Translations under genes and position numbers: made by a program
The notes under the pieces: generated by a model
What the model was told of the DNA's origin: nothing
The model's database searches: none
Seen by the model: the letters and a program-made list of their open reading frames with translations, nothing else
Assembly (NCBI GenBank): GCA_014846175.1
Contig: RKAV01000005.1
Span: 1-23,890, forward strand
Origin: a bacterium
GTDB taxonomy: Bacteria; Bacillota_I; Bacilli_A; RF39; UBA660
DNA length: 23,890 bases
Reading direction: 5' to 3'
Shown: piece after piece, positions 7,148 through 14,593 of the stretch
How positions within the stretch are numbered: position 1 is the first letter of the stretch
Layout of the letters: every line of letters begins with the position of its first letter

Positions 7148-7846
7148 TTAAAAATCTTTGTTAGTAAATAGCTCACCTAAATCATAAAAACTGCCATCTT
7201 TAGTAGCTGCAATAGTTGTACTAGCACTACTAACACCACTTGTTGAAGTAACAGTGTATAAATTAACTACATCTTTTACTTTAGGTAATAGACCAGTAAC
7301 AGTAAAGTTATCATCAGTATAATTCATTTTTTCTCTAACATTACCTAAATCATCCTTTCTCAAAACAAACATTGGCATATAACTAACAGTAGAATCTTCC
7401 ATTAAGAAGAATAAAGTAACTCCTGTAATATCTTGTCCAATACTACCAACATAAGCATTTTTAACTTTACTAGTGAAACCAGTTATTTGATAAGTCTTAA
7501 CTTCATTTCCCTTATCAGTCATTCCTACTAAAGGTCCAAAAGTAGCCCAAGCAATACTTAAACTAACACTTGTTTTATCACTATTAACTTTCATTGAAAG
7601 ACCATAAGCAGAAGATGTAGCATCTAAAGGATTACTATAAGTATTATTAGAATTATTTAATCCTTTTTTGAGATCAAGTGGTTCTGCTTTAGTAGTAGTA
7701 TCTTCTTTCTTAGTAGTTTCAGGTTTATTATTCTTATTAGTTTCTTTCTCCTTACTACTTAAAAGAGATATACCTCCTGCTATAAGTAATACTAAAGCAA
7801 TAATTAAAACAATAACCCCAGCACTAATTTTTTTATTATTGGCCAT
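7148..7846 (-). CDS. Membrane-anchored extracellular protein of unknown function
   Basis: This 232-aa protein has a short basic N-terminus, one strong hydrophobic helix (about residues 10-30), then a 30-residue low-complexity linker of Lys, Glu, Asn and Thr, and a predicted extracellular domain of ~175 residues rich in beta-forming residues and Ser/Thr. There is no lipobox Cys, so it is probably an uncleaved anchor. AGGAGAAATTT precedes the ATG with good spacing. The gene is convergent with the surface protein and divergent from gatC. I do not recognise the soluble domain. No catalytic motif or Cys is obvious; the linker plus beta-rich domain suggests a surface-exposed binding or accessory protein, which is inference. 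Confidence 0.75.
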   Translation of the reverse strand: MANNKKISAGVIVLIIALVLLIAGGISLLSSKEKETNKNNKPETTKKEDTTTKAEPLDLKKGLNNSNNTYSNPLDATSSAYGLSMKVNSDKTSVSLSIAWATFGPLVGMTDKGNEVKTYQITGFTSKVKNAYVGSIGQDITGVTLFFLMEDSTVSYMPMFVLRKDDLGNVREKMNYTDDNFTVTGLLPKVKDVVNLYTVTSTSGVSSASTTIAATKDGSFYDLGELFTNKDF

Positions 7847-7867
7847 AAATTTCTCCTTTCTTCCATA

Positions 7868-7876
7868 ATTATAACA
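7868..7876 (-). promoter_or_regulatory. Extended -10 promoter of the membrane-anchored protein
   Basis: On the minus strand TGT-TATAAT occupies 7876 down to 7868. No good -35 box is visible at 16-18 nt, so the extended -10 would carry the promoter. It lies about 20 nt upstream of the start codon. Confidence 0.45.
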
Positions 7877-7936
7877 ATTATTTTAAAATAAGTATCTTAA
7901 ACTTAACAAATTCTTTCTTTTTTTAGTAAAAAACTG

Positions 7937-7942
7937 TATAAT
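7937..7942 (+). promoter_or_regulatory. -10 box for the gatCAB operon
   Basis: A perfect TATAAT lies 21 nt before the gatC start, preceded by CTG. The -35 region is pyrimidine-rich without a clear TTGACA match, so the promoter call is moderate. The short leader of about 15 nt would still include the AAAGGA ribosome site. Confidence 0.45.
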
Positions 7943-7963
7943 AAAAAGCGAAAGGAATTGAGG

Positions 7964-8260
7964 ATGATGGATAAATTAACTAAAGAAGAAGTAGAACATA
8001 TTGCACATCTTGCTCGTATAGGTATGAGTGATAGTGAAAGAGAAACTTTTCAAGTAGAATTAAAAAAATTATTAGATGAAGTTGATAAAATTACAAATAT
8101 AGAAAACTATGATGATGAGATGATGTTTACTCCTAGTTCTAATAAAGCCAAGTTAAGAGAAGATGAAGCTAAAGAAATGATAAGTGCTAAAGAAGCTTTA
8201 GCTAATGCTCCAAAGAAAAATGGAAATTTTGTGGAAGTGCCGGTGATGATTAATGAATAG
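7964..8260 (+). CDS. gatC: Aspartyl/glutamyl-tRNA(Asn/Gln) amidotransferase subunit C
   Basis: This is the small stabilising subunit of the GatCAB amidotransferase, which converts Glu-tRNA(Gln) (and in many bacteria Asp-tRNA(Asn)) into the amidated form. It wraps around GatA and contacts GatB. The sequence LTKEEVEHIAHLARIGMSDSE at the N-terminus and the central LDEVDKITNIENYDD are typical of GatC, as is the length of 98 aa. An upstream TTG (7958) is in frame, but AAAGGA at 7951-7956 is spaced 7 nt from ATG 7964, which I prefer; ATG 7967 is also possible. The C-terminus overlaps gatA by 8 nt. First gene of a three-gene operon. Confidence 0.95.
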   Translation: MMDKLTKEEVEHIAHLARIGMSDSERETFQVELKKLLDEVDKITNIENYDDEMMFTPSSNKAKLREDEAKEMISAKEALANAPKKNGNFVEVPVMINE

Positions 8261-9674
8261 ATATTTAGATTTAAGTTTAGAAGAGATTCATAATTTATTA
8301 GTAGAGAAGAAGATAACTGTAGTAGATCTTGTTAAAGAATCTCTTGCAAGAATTGAAGAAAATAAAGATTTAAATGCCTTTATTACTATAAATGATAAAG
8401 CAATAGAAGAAGCTAGTAACTTAGGAGAAGTAGAAAAAGATAACTTATTCTTTGGTATTCCTATTGCTATTAAAGATAATATTATGACTAAGGATTTAAG
8501 AACTACTTGTGCATCTAAAATGCTTTCTAATTTTCTTCCTATTTATGATGCTACAGTTATCAAAAAAATAAAAGATGCAAAGATGATTATTATTGGCAAG
8601 ACTAATATGGATGAGTTTGCTATGGGTTCAACTAGTAGAACAAGTTATTTTGGAGCACCTAAAAATCCTATAGATAAAACCTTAATAGCAGGTGGTTCAT
8701 CTGGTGGAAGTGCAGCATGTGTTGCTAGTAATGAAACATTCTTAGCTCTTGGAAGTGATACAGGAGGAAGTATTAGACAACCAGCAAGTTACACAGGAAT
8801 AGTAGGAATGAAACCAACTTATGGAAGAATTTCTCGTTATGGGTTAGTAGCATTTGCATCAAGCTTAGATCAAATAGGGCCAATGACTAGAAATGTCATG
8901 GAAAATGCTAAACTATTAAACATCTTAGTAGGAGAAGATGATAAAGATTTAACTAGTGCTAAGAAAGAAAAAGAAGACTTTGCAAGAAAAATAAATACTT
9001 CTGTTAAAGGCTTAAAAGTCGCTGTTCCTAATTATTTTATGAGTGATATTGTAGCAAAAGATATAAGGGAAGGAATTAAAAGTGTTATAAAATTCTTAGA
9101 AGATAATGGAGTAACAGTTGATTATGTTGATATGAAATATCTAGATCAAGCAGTAACACTATATCAAATAATTGCGATGGGAGAAGCAAGTAGTAACTTA
9201 GCTCGTTTTGATGGCGTAAGATATGGTTACAGAACCGAAAACTATAATAATTTAGAAGAAATGTATTTAAAAACTAGGCAAGAAGGTTTTGGTAGTGAAG
9301 TTAAACGCCGTATTATGGTAGGAAGTTACTTATTAAGTGGAGCTAATGCTAAAATATATTATGATAAAGCTTTATCTATTCGTGATGATATTAAAAAAGA
9401 ATTTAATAAAGTATTTGCAAACTATGACTTAGTAATTGGACCAGTAACTACTACTACTGCTTATAAATTAGATAGTGATATGTCTGATCCAATGAAATCA
9501 TTCTTAGATGATGTATTAGTAATACCAGTTAATATGGCAGGTCTACCTGGATTATCTCTTCCAGTAGCACCTAAAACTAGTAAACCTTATGGACTACATA
9601 TTATTGGTAATAGTTTTGATGAAGCAACAATTTATCAATTAGCATCCTTTATAGAAAGAGGGTATCAAAGATGA
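8253..9674 (+). CDS. gatA: Glutamyl-tRNA(Gln) amidotransferase subunit A (amidase)
   Basis: GatA is the glutaminase subunit that releases ammonia from glutamine and channels it to GatB. This 473-aa protein is of family length and has the amidase-signature triad: Lys74 in AIKDN, the cis-Ser Ser149 within GGSSGGSAA, and the nucleophile Ser173 in SDTGGSIRQPAS. The spacing matches the Lys79/Ser154/Ser178 triad of the Staphylococcus aureus enzyme. It overlaps gatC by 8 nt and gatB by 4 nt, consistent with coupled translation of subunits needed in equal amounts. The operon suggests an organism making Gln-tRNA by the indirect route; absence of glutaminyl-tRNA synthetase cannot be shown here. Confidence 0.97.
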   Translation: MNRYLDLSLEEIHNLLVEKKITVVDLVKESLARIEENKDLNAFITINDKAIEEASNLGEVEKDNLFFGIPIAIKDNIMTKDLRTTCASKMLSNFLPIYDATVIKKIKDAKMIIIGKTNMDEFAMGSTSRTSYFGAPKNPIDKTLIAGGSSGGSAACVASNETFLALGSDTGGSIRQPASYTGIVGMKPTYGRISRYGLVAFASSLDQIGPMTRNVMENAKLLNILVGEDDKDLTSAKKEKEDFARKINTSVKGLKVAVPNYFMSDIVAKDIREGIKSVIKFLEDNGVTVDYVDMKYLDQAVTLYQIIAMGEASSNLARFDGVRYGYRTENYNNLEEMYLKTRQEGFGSEVKRRIMVGSYLLSGANAKIYYDKALSIRDDIKKEFNKVFANYDLVIGPVTTTTAYKLDSDMSDPMKSFLDDVLVIPVNMAGLPGLSLPVAPKTSKPYGLHIIGNSFDEATIYQLASFIERGYQR

Positions 9675-11089
9675 GTGAATATAAAGCAACAATTGGTATT
9701 GAAGTACATGTAGAAGTAAAGAGTAATACTAAATTATTTTCAAGTAGTAGAAATACTTATGGGATGCCAACTAATACTTGTGTTAATCCAGTAGATTTAG
9801 GTTACCCAGGAACTCTTCCTACCCTAAATAAAGAAGTGATAAGACAAGGTATTAAAGCATGTCATGTTCTACACTGTGATATTTCTAAAGTAATGCATTT
9901 TGACCGTAAGAACTATTTCTATCCAGATAATCCTAAGAACTATCAAATAACTCAAAATAGAACACCAATTGGTAGAAATGGCTATGTAGAAATAGAAGTA
10001 GATGGTAAAAAGAAAAAAATAGAAATAGAAGAGATGCATATTGAAGAAGATACTTGTAAAAGTACTCATCGTGGAAATATTAGCTTACTAGACTTTAATA
10101 GAGCAGGAGTACCACTAATCGAAATAGTAACAAAACCATGTATTAGTAGTAGTATAGAAGCAATGAAATATTTAGAGAAGTTAAAAGAGATACTTTTCTA
10201 TGCTGATATATCAGACTGTAAGATGGAAGAAGGAAGTATGAGATGTGATGCCAATGTATCTATTTCTAAGACTGATAAATTAGGTGTTAAAACAGAAATT
10301 AAAAATATTGGATCTATTCATAATGTAGGACTTAGTATAGATAAAGAGATTGCAAGACATAAAGAATTACTTGCTAAAGGTGAAACTTTAAAAGAAGAAA
10401 CAAGAAGATTTGATAGTAAGAAAAATGATACTATCTTAATGCGTGTTAAAGAAACTGGTAATGATTATCGTTATTTCCCAGAACCTGATATTCCTTATCT
10501 TTATTTAACTGATGAGATGATTAATTCTTCAATTGAAGAAATACCACTACTTCCTGATGAATTAAGAAACTTATATAAAGAAAAAGGTATTAAAGAAAGT
10601 CAAATAGAAAAGATTATTTCTAATCGAAGTTTTTCATCATTCTTTACCCCTTTACTTAATGAAAAAACTAATTATCAAGTAGCAGCTAACTTATTACTAG
10701 GTGATATAGCATCATACTTAAATAGAACTAGAAAAGAGTTAAGGGATACAACTATTACTATTAATAGATTAACTAAATTAATTGACCAAATAGATAATGG
10801 TAGTTTATCTATGAATAATATTAAAGACTTAATTGATATGTTCTTAGAAGAAGATAAATCAATTGAGGAGATTATGAAAGAAAAGAATATTCAAAATATA
10901 AAAGATGACTCTTTAATAAAAGATATTATTAAGAAAGTAATTGATAGTAATACGGAAAGTGTAAATGACTATAAGAGTGGTCATGATAGAGCTTTAAAAT
11001 ATTTAATGGGGCAAGTGATGAAGGAATCTAAAGGACAGGTTAATCCTGCACTTGCTAATAAATTATTGAAAGAGGAACTTGATAAATAA
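9671..11089 (+). CDS. gatB: Aspartyl/glutamyl-tRNA(Asn/Gln) amidotransferase subunit B
   Basis: GatB binds the misacylated tRNA, uses ATP to activate the side-chain carboxylate and transfers ammonia delivered from GatA. The 472-aa protein opens with IGIEVHVEVKSNTKLFS, the family signature, followed by the FDRKNYFYPDNPKNYQITQ region, EDTCKSTH and the DFNRAGVPLIEIVTKP motif of the GatB/GatE kinase-like domain. The C-terminal ~150 residues form the helical YqeY-like tail that contacts the tRNA. The ATG overlaps the gatA stop (ATGA). A terminator immediately follows. Length and motifs are complete, so the enzyme should be functional. Confidence 0.97.
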   Translation: MSEYKATIGIEVHVEVKSNTKLFSSSRNTYGMPTNTCVNPVDLGYPGTLPTLNKEVIRQGIKACHVLHCDISKVMHFDRKNYFYPDNPKNYQITQNRTPIGRNGYVEIEVDGKKKKIEIEEMHIEEDTCKSTHRGNISLLDFNRAGVPLIEIVTKPCISSSIEAMKYLEKLKEILFYADISDCKMEEGSMRCDANVSISKTDKLGVKTEIKNIGSIHNVGLSIDKEIARHKELLAKGETLKEETRRFDSKKNDTILMRVKETGNDYRYFPEPDIPYLYLTDEMINSSIEEIPLLPDELRNLYKEKGIKESQIEKIISNRSFSSFFTPLLNEKTNYQVAANLLLGDIASYLNRTRKELRDTTITINRLTKLIDQIDNGSLSMNNIKDLIDMFLEEDKSIEEIMKEKNIQNIKDDSLIKDIIKKVIDSNTESVNDYKSGHDRALKYLMGQVMKESKGQVNPALANKLLKEELDK

Positions 11090-11117
11090 AAGTGCTATTA
11101 TGTGATAGTGCTTTTTT
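11088..11117 (+). terminator. Intrinsic terminator of gatCAB
   Basis: An 11-bp stem (11088-11098 with 11105-11115, two G-U pairs, 6-nt loop) overlaps the gatB stop codon and continues into a run of six T. Confidence 0.85.
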
Positions 11118-11135
11118 CTATTTCTCAATTAAAAG

Positions 11136-11201
11136 TCAGCGAATAACCGAAAAATAATCAGCAACTAACCGAAAAATAATCAGCGATTAACCGAAAATAT
11201 T
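11136..11201 (+). repeat. Three tandem 22-bp repeats abutting a promoter
   Basis: Units at 11136-11157, 11158-11179 and 11180-11201 follow TCAGC-(A/G)-A-(A/C/T)-TAACCGAAAA with an exact 22-bp period. The last unit touches the -35 box of the ATPase promoter. A period near two helical turns places every unit on the same DNA face, suggesting cooperative binding of a regulator. The regulator is unknown. Confidence 0.85.
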
Positions 11202-11229
11202 TGATTATTTTCTAAAAAGCAAATATAAT
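11201..11229 (+). promoter_or_regulatory. Sigma-A type promoter of the AAA/DUF4143 ATPase gene
   Basis: TTGATT at 11201-11206 and TATAAT at 11224-11229 are 17 nt apart, immediately downstream of the three 22-bp repeats. The gene starts at 11253 with GGAGG 8-12 nt upstream of the ATG. Confidence 0.75.
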
Positions 11230-11252
11230 AATAAGTATAAGGAGGAAATACG

Positions 11253-12527
11253 ATGAAAGAATATAGGGCAAGAATTGCTGATAAAATACTTGAAAAAAAG
11301 TTAAAAGGTAAGGGCGCTGTCTTGATAGAAGGTCCAAAGTGGTGTGGAAAAACAACTACAGCTGAGCAAATATCTAAAAGTGTTTTGTATATGGCTAAAC
11401 CTGAAGATAAAGAACAAAATGTAATGTTAGCAGATATTAATCCAAGTCTATTATTGAATGGTAATGTTCCAAGATTGATAGATGAGTGGCAATTAGCACC
11501 AAAATTGTGGGATGCTGTTAGATTTGAAGTTGACCATAGAGGCGAAGAGGGACAATTTATTTTAACTGGATCGGCTGTACCTGCTAATATGGATAGTGTG
11601 AGTCATACAGGTACTGGAAGATTTTCTTGGTTAACAATGAGACCTATGTCCTTATTTGAATCAGGAGAATCAAATGGGGAAATAAGTTTAAAAGAATTAT
11701 TTTTAAATCCCAATAAAATAAGTGCATTAAATTCTTTAACTCTAGAAGATATTGCCTTTTTATGTTGTAGGGGTGGTTGGCCAAGAAGCATTTTTATGGA
11801 AAGAGATGTCGCTTTAGAACAGGCCTATGATTATTATGATGCAGTAATAAATTCTGATATTTCAAGAGTTGATGGTATTAGTCGTTCACCAGAAAGAGCA
11901 AAAAATTTAATGAGAAGCTATGCTAGAAATATTGGAACTCAAGCAAATAATGAAACAATTAGGAAAGATATGATAAAAAATGATTCTACATCTTTAGATA
12001 CAGATACTGTTCTTTCTTATGTTAATGCTTTAAAAAGAATTTTTGTAGTAGAAGAAAGTCCAGCATGGAATCCTAATTTACGAAGTAAGATTGCTACAAG
12101 AACTTCAGATACAAGATATTTTACTGATCCTTCAATAGGGGTAGCTGCCTTAGGAATGGGACCAAGTGATTTGATTAATGATTTAAAAACTTTTGGACTA
12201 ATGTTTGAATCATTATGTATAAGAGATTTAAGAGTGTATGCTGAAGCTAATAATGGAAAAGTGTATCATTATAGAGATTCATCTGACTTAGAGTGTGATG
12301 CTGTTATGCATTTAAGAGATGGCTCTTATGGACTAATAGAAATAAAGCTAGGTGGCGATAAGTTGATTCAAGAAGGAGCAGAAAACTTAATAAAACTTTA
12401 TGATAAGATAGATACAAAGACAATGAAAAATCCATCGTTTATGATGGTTCTAATTGCAACAGGTAATTATGCTTATAAAAGAGAAGATGGGGTATTTGTT
12501 GTTCCTATTGGATGTTTGAAAGATTAA
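11253..12527 (+). CDS. AAA ATPase with DUF4143 C-terminal domain
   Basis: A 424-aa protein with an N-terminal AAA_14-type P-loop domain: Walker A GPKWCGKT at 27-34, a Walker B-like RLIDEWQ with Asp77 and Glu78, and a sensor-like ILTGSA. The C-terminal half matches DUF4143: YFTDPSIGVAALG and LMFESLCIRDLRVY, ending in a PD-(D/E)xK-like core with Asp349 in ECDAVM and Glu363-x-Lys365 in IEIKLGG. Such standalone ATPases are widespread in Bacteroidota and Bacillota, are often present in several copies and have no well-established role; a defence or toxin-like role has been discussed but is not shown here. Strong own promoter, with three 22-bp repeats upstream. The remnant of a different family member begins immediately after its stop, suggesting that this copy arrived by insertion or recombination. 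Confidence 0.9.
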   Translation: MKEYRARIADKILEKKLKGKGAVLIEGPKWCGKTTTAEQISKSVLYMAKPEDKEQNVMLADINPSLLLNGNVPRLIDEWQLAPKLWDAVRFEVDHRGEEGQFILTGSAVPANMDSVSHTGTGRFSWLTMRPMSLFESGESNGEISLKELFLNPNKISALNSLTLEDIAFLCCRGGWPRSIFMERDVALEQAYDYYDAVINSDISRVDGISRSPERAKNLMRSYARNIGTQANNETIRKDMIKNDSTSLDTDTVLSYVNALKRIFVVEESPAWNPNLRSKIATRTSDTRYFTDPSIGVAALGMGPSDLINDLKTFGLMFESLCIRDLRVYAEANNGKVYHYRDSSDLECDAVMHLRDGSYGLIEIKLGGDKLIQEGAENLIKLYDKIDTKTMKNPSFMMVLIATGNYAYKREDGVFVVPIGCLKD

Positions 12528-12528
12528 A

Positions 12529-13091
12529 AGTATAGCTAGTTTCATGTTTTCTAGTGTAGGTAGTGTCTTATCAGTAAAAAAAATAGCAGATACTCTAACA
12601 TCTATGGTAGATCTATATCTGTTCATACAGTAGAAAGATACTTGGATTCTTTAGCCTCCAGTTTTATTTTTAATAAAGTTTCTAGATATGATATAAAAGG
12701 TAAACAGTATTTACAAAGTGGTAATAAGTATTATGCTACAGATGTTACTATGAGATATGCTTTACTTGGAAGAAAAAATATTGATTTAGGCCATATCTTA
12801 GAAAATATAGTATATTTAGAATTAATAAGAAGAAACTATAAAGTCTATATAGGAAAAACTGGCGATAAAGAAGTTGACTTTGTAGCAGAAAATAGTAAAG
12901 GGACAACTTACTTTCAAGTAGCATATACTGTGAGAGATGAAAAAACTCTTGAAAGAGAACTTTCAGCTTTAGAGTCAATAAATGATCACTATCCTAAATT
13001 CATATTAACAATGGATCAAGACCCAGAAGTAGACTATAATGGAATAAGAAGAATTAATGTTCTTGACTGGTTACTTGGGAAGGAAAACTAA
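12529..13091 (+). pseudogene. Remnant of a second AAA/DUF4143 ATPase (5' deleted, frameshifted)
   Basis: From 12529 one frame reads SFMFSSVGSVLSVKKIADTL-TSM, then at about 12606 the homology moves to another frame (GRSISVHTVERYLDSLASSF) and continues open to TAA at 13091 through RYDIKGKQYL, HILENIVYLELIRR, KEVDFVAE and INVLDWLLG. Together these are the linker and C-terminal domain of a DUF4143 ATPase. The shift is explained by loss of one G where ATGGGT would be expected. The P-loop half is absent; the remnant begins right after the stop of the intact ATPase, whose C-terminal half is of a different subtype. A TTG-initiated 149-aa ORF (12642-13091) remains open, but it lacks a ribosome site and half of the domain, so I call it a pseudogene. 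Confidence 0.8.
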
Positions 13092-13108
13092 CTTTGTTTA
13101 GTTTTTTT
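13085..13108 (+). terminator. Intrinsic terminator after the DUF4143 remnant
   Basis: AAACTAA at 13085-13091 pairs with TTAGTTT at 13098-13104 around a 6-nt loop and runs into seven T. The stem is A/T-rich, so strength is uncertain. The stop codon lies inside it. Confidence 0.65.
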
Positions 13109-13109
13109 C

Positions 13110-13137
13110 TTGATTATTTTTAATTTTCGATTATAAT
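13110..13137 (+). promoter_or_regulatory. Sigma-A type promoter of the Fic gene
   Basis: TTGATT at 13110-13115 and TATAAT at 13132-13137 are 16 nt apart, directly after the terminator. The predicted start near 13144 leaves a short leader with AAGGAGTGG before the Fic ATG. Confidence 0.7.
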
Positions 13138-13167
13138 ATATAGCAATTAAAAAGGAGTGGCTTATTA

Positions 13168-14058
13168 ATGAAAACTAATAATGGAGTAAATCTTAACAAA
13201 TTTGATTATTTTCCCCTTGAAGATTATGTGCGTAGAATAAATGTAGAAGATTTTGTTTTAGAACACATGGAGGAAACTAATAGGGATTTTGATGAGTATT
13301 TAACTATTCTTTCTAAATGTGATGATTATACTAAAATATATTACTTTTTAGAAACTCTTGGTAAAGAATTTAAAGCATCACAAGAAATGGAAAAGCATTA
13401 TGTTAAAAATAAAGATATCCTAGAAAATGATTGTTTCTTTACCTCTTTACAAATGAATCATGCTAATATAAAAAGATTACATCATATTGCTACAAAGGAA
13501 GAAACTGATTATCGTAGTAGTGAGGTTAGAGTAAGTTCCATGGTGCATGGAGAAGAAAAAATATTTTGGTATGGTGCTAAAGCAGCTGATGTAAAACCAT
13601 TTATGGATGATTATATAAAATTCTATAAGACTAAGTCTTTATCTGTAGTAGATAGTAATCCCTTTTTAAAAAGTGCTCTTGCTCATTTACTTTTTGTAAG
13701 AATACATCCATTTAGTGATGGAAATGGAAGAACAGCTAGAATGATACATAATATGAAATTCACTGAAAGTATCAATAATATTTATGGAATGAAACTTAAA
13801 ATATGTCCTTTAAATCTATCTCAAAGTATTTTAATAAATCAATATACCTACGTTAATAGAATAGATGATATCTATTTTGATTTGGAACATGATAGTAATC
13901 ATGAAATTAATAGATGGTTTGATTTTGTTTTAAATATGGTTGATGAACAGTTATACTATGGAAAAGAAAAGATTCCTAGATTTAAAAAATTGGTTCCCGG
14001 TATATTTGAGAATAATCATAAAATAGGGGAAGAAGTAAAGAAAATTAAGATAAAATAA
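13168..14058 (+). CDS. Fic domain protein (probable AMP transferase)
   Basis: Fic enzymes transfer AMP, or another phosphate-containing group, from a nucleotide to a hydroxyl side chain of a target protein. The 296-aa protein carries the complete active-site loop HPFSDGNGRTAR, with catalytic His180 and the anion-binding GNGR at 185-188. Upstream lies a flap-like stretch (GEEKIFWYGAKAADVKPFMDDYIKFY) that positions the target. No (S/T)xxxE(G/N) inhibitory motif is visible in the N-terminal ~110 residues; the helix where it would be expected reads FFTSLQMNHANIKRL, without Glu. No antitoxin-like gene is adjacent. The gene has its own promoter and strong AAGGAGTGG site. Target and exact chemistry are unknown. 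Confidence 0.9.
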   Translation: MKTNNGVNLNKFDYFPLEDYVRRINVEDFVLEHMEETNRDFDEYLTILSKCDDYTKIYYFLETLGKEFKASQEMEKHYVKNKDILENDCFFTSLQMNHANIKRLHHIATKEETDYRSSEVRVSSMVHGEEKIFWYGAKAADVKPFMDDYIKFYKTKSLSVVDSNPFLKSALAHLLFVRIHPFSDGNGRTARMIHNMKFTESINNIYGMKLKICPLNLSQSILINQYTYVNRIDDIYFDLEHDSNHEINRWFDFVLNMVDEQLYYGKEKIPRFKKLVPGIFENNHKIGEEVKKIKIK

Positions 14059-14070
14059 CTGAATAGCTGA

Positions 14071-14099
14071 TTGCTACTTTCTAAAAGTTATTGTATAAT
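14071..14099 (+). promoter_or_regulatory. Promoter of the 14121-17520 operon
   Basis: TTGCTA at 14071-14076 and TATAAT at 14094-14099 are 17 nt apart. It is the only clear promoter before the three closely packed downstream genes. Confidence 0.65.
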
Positions 14100-14120
14100 A
14101 TATAGTAGGATGTGAGTGAA

Positions 14121-14585
14121 ATGAAGAATATAAAAAAATTTATTAAGAAAAATAAAATGACAGTAATAGTAGTTATTTGCTGTTTAGTTCTAACTATTTT
14201 AATATTTGCAATTAAATTAACACTATTTCCTAATGAAGCTAAAGCTATATATGGTGATAGATTAGAAGGTTTAAATGAAGCTAAGATTAAGAATAGTGAT
14301 TTAGAACAAATAGAATCTAATTTAAAAGAAAAAGAGGGAGTAGAGAAAGTATCAACTTCATTTTCAGGACGAATCTTAAATGTAATTATTACCGTTAAAG
14401 AAGATATGTCTTTAGATGGTGTTAAGTCATTTCCTGATGAGGTTGATAAAGCTTTAGATGAAAAACAAAAGAAAGCTTATGATGTACAAGTATTTATTAA
14501 TAAAACAAAAGATGATGATAAATTTCCAGTAATTGCATATCGTCATCAAGGTGGAGATCACTACTCTTTTACTAAAGATAGATAG
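14121..14585 (+). CDS. Small membrane-anchored protein of unknown function
   Basis: A 154-aa protein with a Lys-rich start, one hydrophobic helix (about residues 12-35) and a ~115-residue charged domain, probably extracytoplasmic. The domain begins YGDRLEGLNEAKI and alternates charged helices with a beta stretch (GRILNVIITVKED). I do not recognise the family. An in-frame GTG at 14112 would add three residues, but AGGA sits one base before it; ATG 14121 fits AGGATGTGAG better. Eight nt separate it from the sensor/GGDEF gene, with which it probably forms a functional unit, for example an accessory or ligand-binding partner. That role is a guess from position. Confidence 0.75.
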   Translation: MKNIKKFIKKNKMTVIVVICCLVLTILIFAIKLTLFPNEAKAIYGDRLEGLNEAKIKNSDLEQIESNLKEKEGVEKVSTSFSGRILNVIITVKEDMSLDGVKSFPDEVDKALDEKQKKAYDVQVFINKTKDDDKFPVIAYRHQGGDHYSFTKDR

Positions 14586-14593
14586 GAGATATT

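Noticed and set aside
7668..7868. Antisense 66-aa ORF on the plus strand
   Set aside because: It mirrors the membrane helix and linker of the minus-strand gene 7148-7846, has no ribosome site and is a shadow.
7958..7963. TTG start for gatC at 7958
   Set aside because: The ribosome site AAAGGA ends at 7956, leaving one base before this codon; ATG 7964 has proper spacing.
11136..11201. CRISPR array
   Set aside because: The 22-bp units are directly tandem with no unique spacers, there are only three, and no cas gene is present.
12642..13091. Independent 149-aa gene starting at TTG
   Set aside because: Homology continues upstream of the TTG and across a frameshift, and the product is only the C-terminal part of a DUF4143 ATPase; described as a pseudogene instead.
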